This document shows, piece by piece, positions 7,722 through 10,925 of a stretch of 10,925 nt of DNA (the stretch's first letter is position 1; every line of letters starts with the position of its first letter). Source of the stretch: Saccoglossus kowalevskii. Taxonomy: Eukaryota > Hemichordata > Enteropneusta > Harrimaniidae. Below the pieces are notes generated by a model. It was not told where the DNA came from. It saw nothing but the letters and a program-made list of their open reading frames with translations, and searched no databases. The stretch spans positions 1 to 10,925 of the forward strand of contig NW_003133399.1 of assembly GCF_000003605.2 (NCBI RefSeq). The letters are read 5' to 3'. Both the position numbers and the translations under genes were made by a program.

Positions 7722-7727
7722 AATAAA
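7722..7727 (+). terminator. Possible distal MSRB1 poly(A) signal
   Basis: AATAAA followed by 'tgtacag'. It lies within 40 bp of the opposing THUMPD1 signal, so if it is used the two transcripts would overlap at their 3' ends. Confidence 0.25.
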
Positions 7728-7754
7728 TGTACAGCCAAAACATGAGGTATCAGT

Positions 7755-7760
7755 TTTATT
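7755..7760 (-). terminator. THUMPD1: Candidate THUMPD1 poly(A) signal
   Basis: TTTATT on the plus strand is AATAAA on the minus strand, 424 bp beyond the THUMPD1 stop codon. On the minus strand it is followed by 'catgttttggctgtac', a T/G-rich stretch suited to a downstream element. Its use would give a 3' UTR of about 450 nt (about 7735-8184) in which no other feature is seen. Confidence 0.5.
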
Positions 7761-8184
7761 AACAAATTACAATAATCCATACAGAATTACATGAGAATAT
7801 TACCAGAATTTACTTTGTTCTCAACAAGGCCCATTTCCATTGAAAGAACTGTTCAGAATGATCAAGTTTTGCATGTTCAAAATGATACATATCTTGAATA
7901 GCAATACCTTTAATGTGCTGTGTGGCTACATTAACACTCTACTGAATGAAATATGTAGTTCACAAAGATAAATATGTGAATCAGGTCATTGACAAATACA
8001 AAAGGATAATGGAGTTGCAAAAAAAACTGCCTAAAAAGTCACCAAATTCACAGCATTACTTCGTTAATATCCTGCAATTCAAACACTTGTGGCAGTCAAT
8101 GTAATACAATGTATGATAAAAAAAAATATTTGGCTAATCACACTCAGGGCTCCCAATACTCAGGGAGATTCATTCATTTCACTT

Positions 8185-8943
8185 TTATCTACATCCTGTT
8201 TTCCCATCAACTTTGTCATCATCCTCTGTTCTTGCTTCATCTACAGTTTTATCACTGCGTTCATCTTTCATTGATTTTTCTGTGTCTAGTATTTCTCTTG
8301 GATCATCTTTGGTTTTCTCTATTTTATCATCGGGAATGTTATCGCTCTCTTTGTTGCCTTCCTCTATGGCAGGTGGGTTAGATTTTACCTTCTCATTCTT
8401 TTCTTCAGATCTTTGGCATAGATCTTTACTTTCATTGTTGGCCAGTTTTTCCACTGGATCAGGAACATTAGAATGTTCTTTCTCCTTGCACCTTTGACCT
8501 GGCTCATCCTTACTTTCATTAAGTCGCTCTTCAACGACAGCATGCAGGTTATACTTCTTGAGACCATGGAAGTTCTTCACAATACTCATACAACAAATGT
8601 TCTTGATGATTTCCACTATAATTGTAATATCTGGCATATTTAAATCCACCTTATGTGGTGAACCTTCCTTCAACACCAGACTTGCCAACATCCTGATAAT
8701 TTCATCACGTTTTACTTTGCCATTGTTCCTAGCTTTGTACTGGACACTGAAGGCTATTTGGGATGTGCCTTCCACATGAAAAAATGGATCTATGAGACGA
8801 GACCCCAGGTCTTCCATATCCTCCATAATAGTGCGACAGGTGCCGTTGACTGGTATCATTCGCTGTATATGACGGGTGATTTTTTCTGATTTCTTAGCAA
8901 TGTCTGTCAGGATTTGATACGCCATTTCGCCTGGATTATCAAT
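8185..8943 (-). CDS. THUMPD1: THUMPD1 coding exon 3 (THUMP core and acidic tail)
   Basis: It encodes residues 118-369, starting IDNPGEMAYQ after the acceptor TTTCTGCAG (minus strand) in phase 0. It holds most of the THUMP domain and the charged tail, which is dense in Glu, Lys, Asp and Ser and has little fixed sequence in the family. An internal ATG at 8925 gives a 246-residue open frame, but the exon clearly extends upstream to the acceptor, so that ATG is not the gene start. Confidence 0.93.
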   Translation of the reverse strand: MDNPGEMAYQILTDIAKKSEKITRHIQRMIPVNGTCRTIMEDMEDLGSRLIDPFFHVEGTSQIAFSVQYKARNNGKVKRDEIIRMLASLVLKEGSPHKVDLNMPDITIIVEIIKNICCMSIVKNFHGLKKYNLHAVVEERLNESKDEPGQRCKEKEHSNVPDPVEKLANNESKDLCQRSEEKNEKVKSNPPAIEEGNKESDNIPDDKIEKTKDDPREILDTEKSMKDERSDKTVDEARTEDDDKVDGKTGCR

Positions 8944-10554
8944 CTGCAGAAATAAAATTATATTATTGAAGGATTTTACTTTACAGAGGAGGAATTATAA
9001 GTTTTGCAATTTAGATATTCATATTTAGTGGCATCACAGAACACAGTTGAGGCATGGGAAGAATTGACTGTATGAACATTTTTTTATACAATTTTTTCTT
9101 GCTGGATTAAAAAATAGAGGGACTATAATTTCATTACAATGTCACCTAGCGCATCTTTTTCAACAAAAAAATCACATTAACAAACCTTGTGTGACAAATA
9201 CAATTATTTTGTTTCATTTTATGAGCAACGAAAGTATATTCTAAAAGAAGTTTCAAATAAAAACGAACCCAACTGCATTGCTTAGTAGCAAATGATCGTG
9301 GTAGCGCAATCCGATCATGCTGCGTTTCACAATTGTTGATTATGTGGTAAATTATCAGCAAATTTGGAATTTTGGAGTACAATTTTAGAAACTAAAATAA
9401 AGTAAAAGTGGAAGCTAAAAAATGTATTATTTGTAACATAAAAAATATTTGAGTAGACAAATGTAAACATGATTTTTCAGCTACTCATGGAGGCTTTTAG
9501 TGGGCGATGTGATAAAATGAAATGAAATAGATGTGATCATCCCTAATGTTGAAGTGTTATATTTGTCATGTTTTTTTTTATATATGAGTGTATATGACTG
9601 ATGAAGACGTGAATTTGTTTTATGGGCATTTATAAATATCCTGAAAGATCCAAAGCCACTGGCATTCAAAATTGTACTATTTGATTTAAGAGGGAAAATA
9701 TTTGAAAAGCTCATAATTTGTGGTAACAGTATAAGTATAGAAGTATAGAATTTCAAGAGATACCTGTGTTCTGATAAAAACTACATTATTAGCACCAGAC
9801 TGCATAGGTTGGAACCGTTGTGTCTTATTCTTGATCTGTTCTTTCAATCTTCTTTTTTCCTTTTCTAAACTTACTTCAATATCTTCTTCACTATCAGAAT
9901 CTACATTCGGGGAAGACAACAAGAATTCTTACCAATAGCATTGTTTAGTATTATTGGTATGTGCCATAAATGATGTCATTTACATTAAGGCATTAATTAA
10001 TGTGACTAATTTAAATAATTTCTAATTTCATGAGAGACCAATTGTCTCATTTGACAACTTTTATCATGCCTAGTGAATTGCTCATAATATTCCCAGCCAT
10101 TGGACCTTATGAATCAAACCATGAAGTATTCTCATCTTCCTGTAAAACATACAGCCTGAGCCACTCAGAACTAAACAATGGTCCCTCTGCAAAGAAGCCT
10201 TGTGTGCAATGTACACATAGCAATCACTACCCTACCAGATACCAATTTTTACCAGGGTAGATAGAAGCATGGAAAAGTGCCTTATACAGAAACATGTTTG
10301 TCCTAGAAAGGCTCTGCAAAATGTTGATATAAACCATTACCATTATCTGTTGATTCTTTTTTGTCATCATTTTCTGGACCATAAAATAGATCAGCATACT
10401 CAGTTAGTAGATTCAATCCATCACGAACACAAGCTTTTTCATCTCTATTACAAGTGAGCAGAAATCCCCTCATACCGACATTCAATATACCATGTACTTT
10501 GCGTCTTTTATTTGATGATTTTCTATAGTAAGATTTTCCTCTTTTTTGTGACAT
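8185..10554 (-). CDS. THUMPD1: THUMP domain-containing protein 1 (Tan1-like tRNA acetylation adaptor), three exons
   Basis: Complement of join 8185-8943, 9764-9900, 10341-10554; 369 residues (human 353). THUMPD1/Tan1 binds tRNA through its THUMP domain and is the adaptor that lets NAT10/Kre33 make N4-acetylcytidine at position 12 of tRNA-Leu and tRNA-Ser. Residues 10-20 are basic (YRKSSNKRRKV). Residues 30-60 (GFLLTCNRDEKACVRDG through FYGPEND) match the family N-terminal domain. QSGANNVVFIRTQ lies at 105-117 at the end of exon 2. The THUMP core follows: RMIPVNGTC at 145-153, KARNN near 187-191, KVDL at 215-218, VEIIKNICCMSIVK at 227-240 and KKYNL at 246-250. The tail from about 254 is Lys/Asp/Glu-rich and probably disordered. 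The ATG at 10554 has A at -3 and an in-frame TAA 12 bases upstream. Both introns are GT-AG and in phase. Confidence 0.94.
8944..9763 (-). other. THUMPD1 intron 2 (820 bp)
   Basis: Phase-0 intron on the minus strand, donor CAG|GTATCT at 9763 and acceptor TTTCTGCAG ending at 8944. It is AT-rich. Open frames at 9146-9382 and 9481-9756 on the minus strand have no recognisable domain. No repeat or RNA gene was seen. Confidence 0.85.
9764..9900 (-). CDS. THUMPD1: THUMPD1 coding exon 2
   Basis: It encodes the last two bases of Asp72 and residues 73-117. An acidic stretch (SDSEEDIE) leads into a Lys/Arg/Glu-rich helix-forming segment and then RFQPMQSGANNVVFIRTQ, one of the most conserved blocks of the family. 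The acceptor is CCCCGAATGTAG, ending at 9901 on the minus strand. Confidence 0.92.
9901..10340 (-). other. THUMPD1 intron 1 (440 bp)
   Basis: Phase-1 intron on the minus strand. The donor is taken as ATG|GTAATG at 10340; a second in-phase GT six bases further in (10334) is possible and would add two residues. The intron contains a probable degenerate interspersed repeat near 10190-10305 and a 76-codon plus-strand open frame (10030-10260) judged spurious. Confidence 0.8.
10190..10305. repeat. Degenerate interspersed repeat (possible SINE/LINE-tail type)
   Basis: The words 'ctaccctaccagatacc', 'atttttaccagggtag' and 'aaaagtgccttatacag' occur in the order and spacing I associate with a repeat common in marine deuterostome and invertebrate genomes ('taccagatacccattt', then 'aagtgccttgcccaagg'). 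An inverted pair CTACCCT (10227-10233) / AGGGTAG (10254-10260) lies inside it. The assignment is from memory of the motif and the copy is diverged. The boundaries are approximate. Confidence 0.35.
10341..10554 (-). CDS. THUMPD1: THUMPD1 coding exon 1
   Basis: It encodes residues 1-71 plus the first base of Asp72. It begins MSQKRGKSYYRK, with a Lys/Arg-rich patch that could act in RNA binding or nuclear/nucleolar targeting. It continues into the conserved GFLLTCNRDEKACVRDG and LLTEYADLFYGPEND segments, which align with ILITCNMNERKCVEEA and LLNEYGDDMYGPE of human THUMPD1. In-frame stop codons upstream fix the start. Confidence 0.93.
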
Positions 10555-10925
10555 TGTATTAATTTAAATCTTCCACACTGCAAGAGAAACATATATTTGT
10601 ATTTACTATACTATATCTCTATTTGTAAGGAGGTGATCCACTGATACCTTTATATCCATGGCATGCTGAATGCTTGTTTTGATGATGCTGATGGGTTACT
10701 ACAGTTGCCAAATATCGGAATATTCACTTCTGATACTGAATAAGGAACATGTAAAGCACAATTGTTCCGACTCTGTGGCCAAAAAAAAGAGTCATATGAA
10801 TAATAATAATTGCACAAATAGATGTCAGCTATTAGCACGTGATCAAAATGGACAATGTCAACCAGCAGCAACTGTACCATGTGATCAAAGTAAATGTCAG
10901 TTTATAATATTTTCAAAGTTGCAAA
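10555..10925 (-). promoter_or_regulatory. THUMPD1 upstream flank / 5' UTR
   Basis: AT-rich sequence upstream of the THUMPD1 start. No TATA box at a definable position and no open frame with a recognisable domain was seen. GTGATCAAA occurs at 10839-10847 and 10881-10889, each followed by ATGTCA 7-9 bases later, forming a 42-bp-spaced direct repeat that might be regulatory. The transcription start cannot be placed. Confidence 0.3.

Noticed and set aside
8109-8779. Plus-strand open frames opposite THUMPD1 exon 3
   Set aside because: They are antisense shadows of the conserved minus-strand coding exon.
10030-10260. 76-residue plus-strand open frame in THUMPD1 intron 1
   Set aside because: It ends within the probable interspersed repeat, has no domain and lies in an intron of the opposite gene.
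10650-10880. 76-residue minus-strand frame upstream of THUMPD1
   Set aside because: No recognisable domain; its end lies about 95 bp upstream of the THUMPD1 start, with in-frame stops in between, so it is not an N-terminal extension.
1-10925. CRISPR array, prokaryotic operon or viral gene block
   Set aside because: No regularly spaced identical repeats, no Shine-Dalgarno-led gene strings and no capsid or polymerase frames are seen; the window is spliced animal DNA.

Overview
This is AT-rich, intron-bearing metazoan DNA. It holds two recognisable protein-coding genes arranged tail to tail. The plus strand carries a complete MSRB1 (selenoprotein R / methionine-R-sulfoxide reductase B1) gene in four coding exons (931-985, 2798-2940, 4711-4828, 5082-5113). 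Its catalytic residue is encoded by an in-frame TGA (4789-4791) that must be read as selenocysteine. A well-formed type II SECIS element lies far downstream in the 3' UTR (about 6218-6310, core 6241-6289). The minus strand carries a complete THUMPD1 gene (THUMP-domain protein, the Tan1-like adaptor for tRNA cytidine acetylation) in three coding exons (10554-10341, 9900-9764, 8943-8185).

Organism: GT-AG introns of 0.25-1.8 kb, Kozak-like starts, AATAAA signals and a Sec-containing MsrB1 all indicate an animal. The interspersed repeats fit a marine invertebrate (mollusc, brachiopod, hemichordate or cephalochordate-like): a TA-flanked palindromic MITE, a repeat ending in a 'TAGTCCCC...GGGAACTA' hairpin, and a degenerate tandem array built on 'taatttgcataattaat' motifs. 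I cannot name the species.

Layout: 1-540 is a degenerate tandem repeat with a period near 145 bp. About 700-930 is a relatively GC-richer promoter/5' UTR region with a perfect DR1 nuclear-receptor-type site. 931-5113 is the MSRB1 coding region with introns of 1812, 1770 and 253 bp. 5114 to about 6810 is the MSRB1 3' UTR, containing the MITE (5388-5584), several upstream AATAAA hexamers and then the SECIS. About 6810-7735 is convergent intergenic or alternative 3' UTR sequence with a second interspersed repeat. About 7735-8184 is the THUMPD1 3' UTR. 8185-10554 is THUMPD1 and 10555-10925 is its upstream flank.

The two genes have unrelated functions: repair of oxidised methionine with selenium chemistry, and tRNA ac4C modification. 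The notable biology is the recoding system of MSRB1: UGA codon, long-range SECIS, and a transposon carrying polyadenylation hexamers inserted between them. I saw no CRISPR array, tRNA, rRNA or operon-like system.
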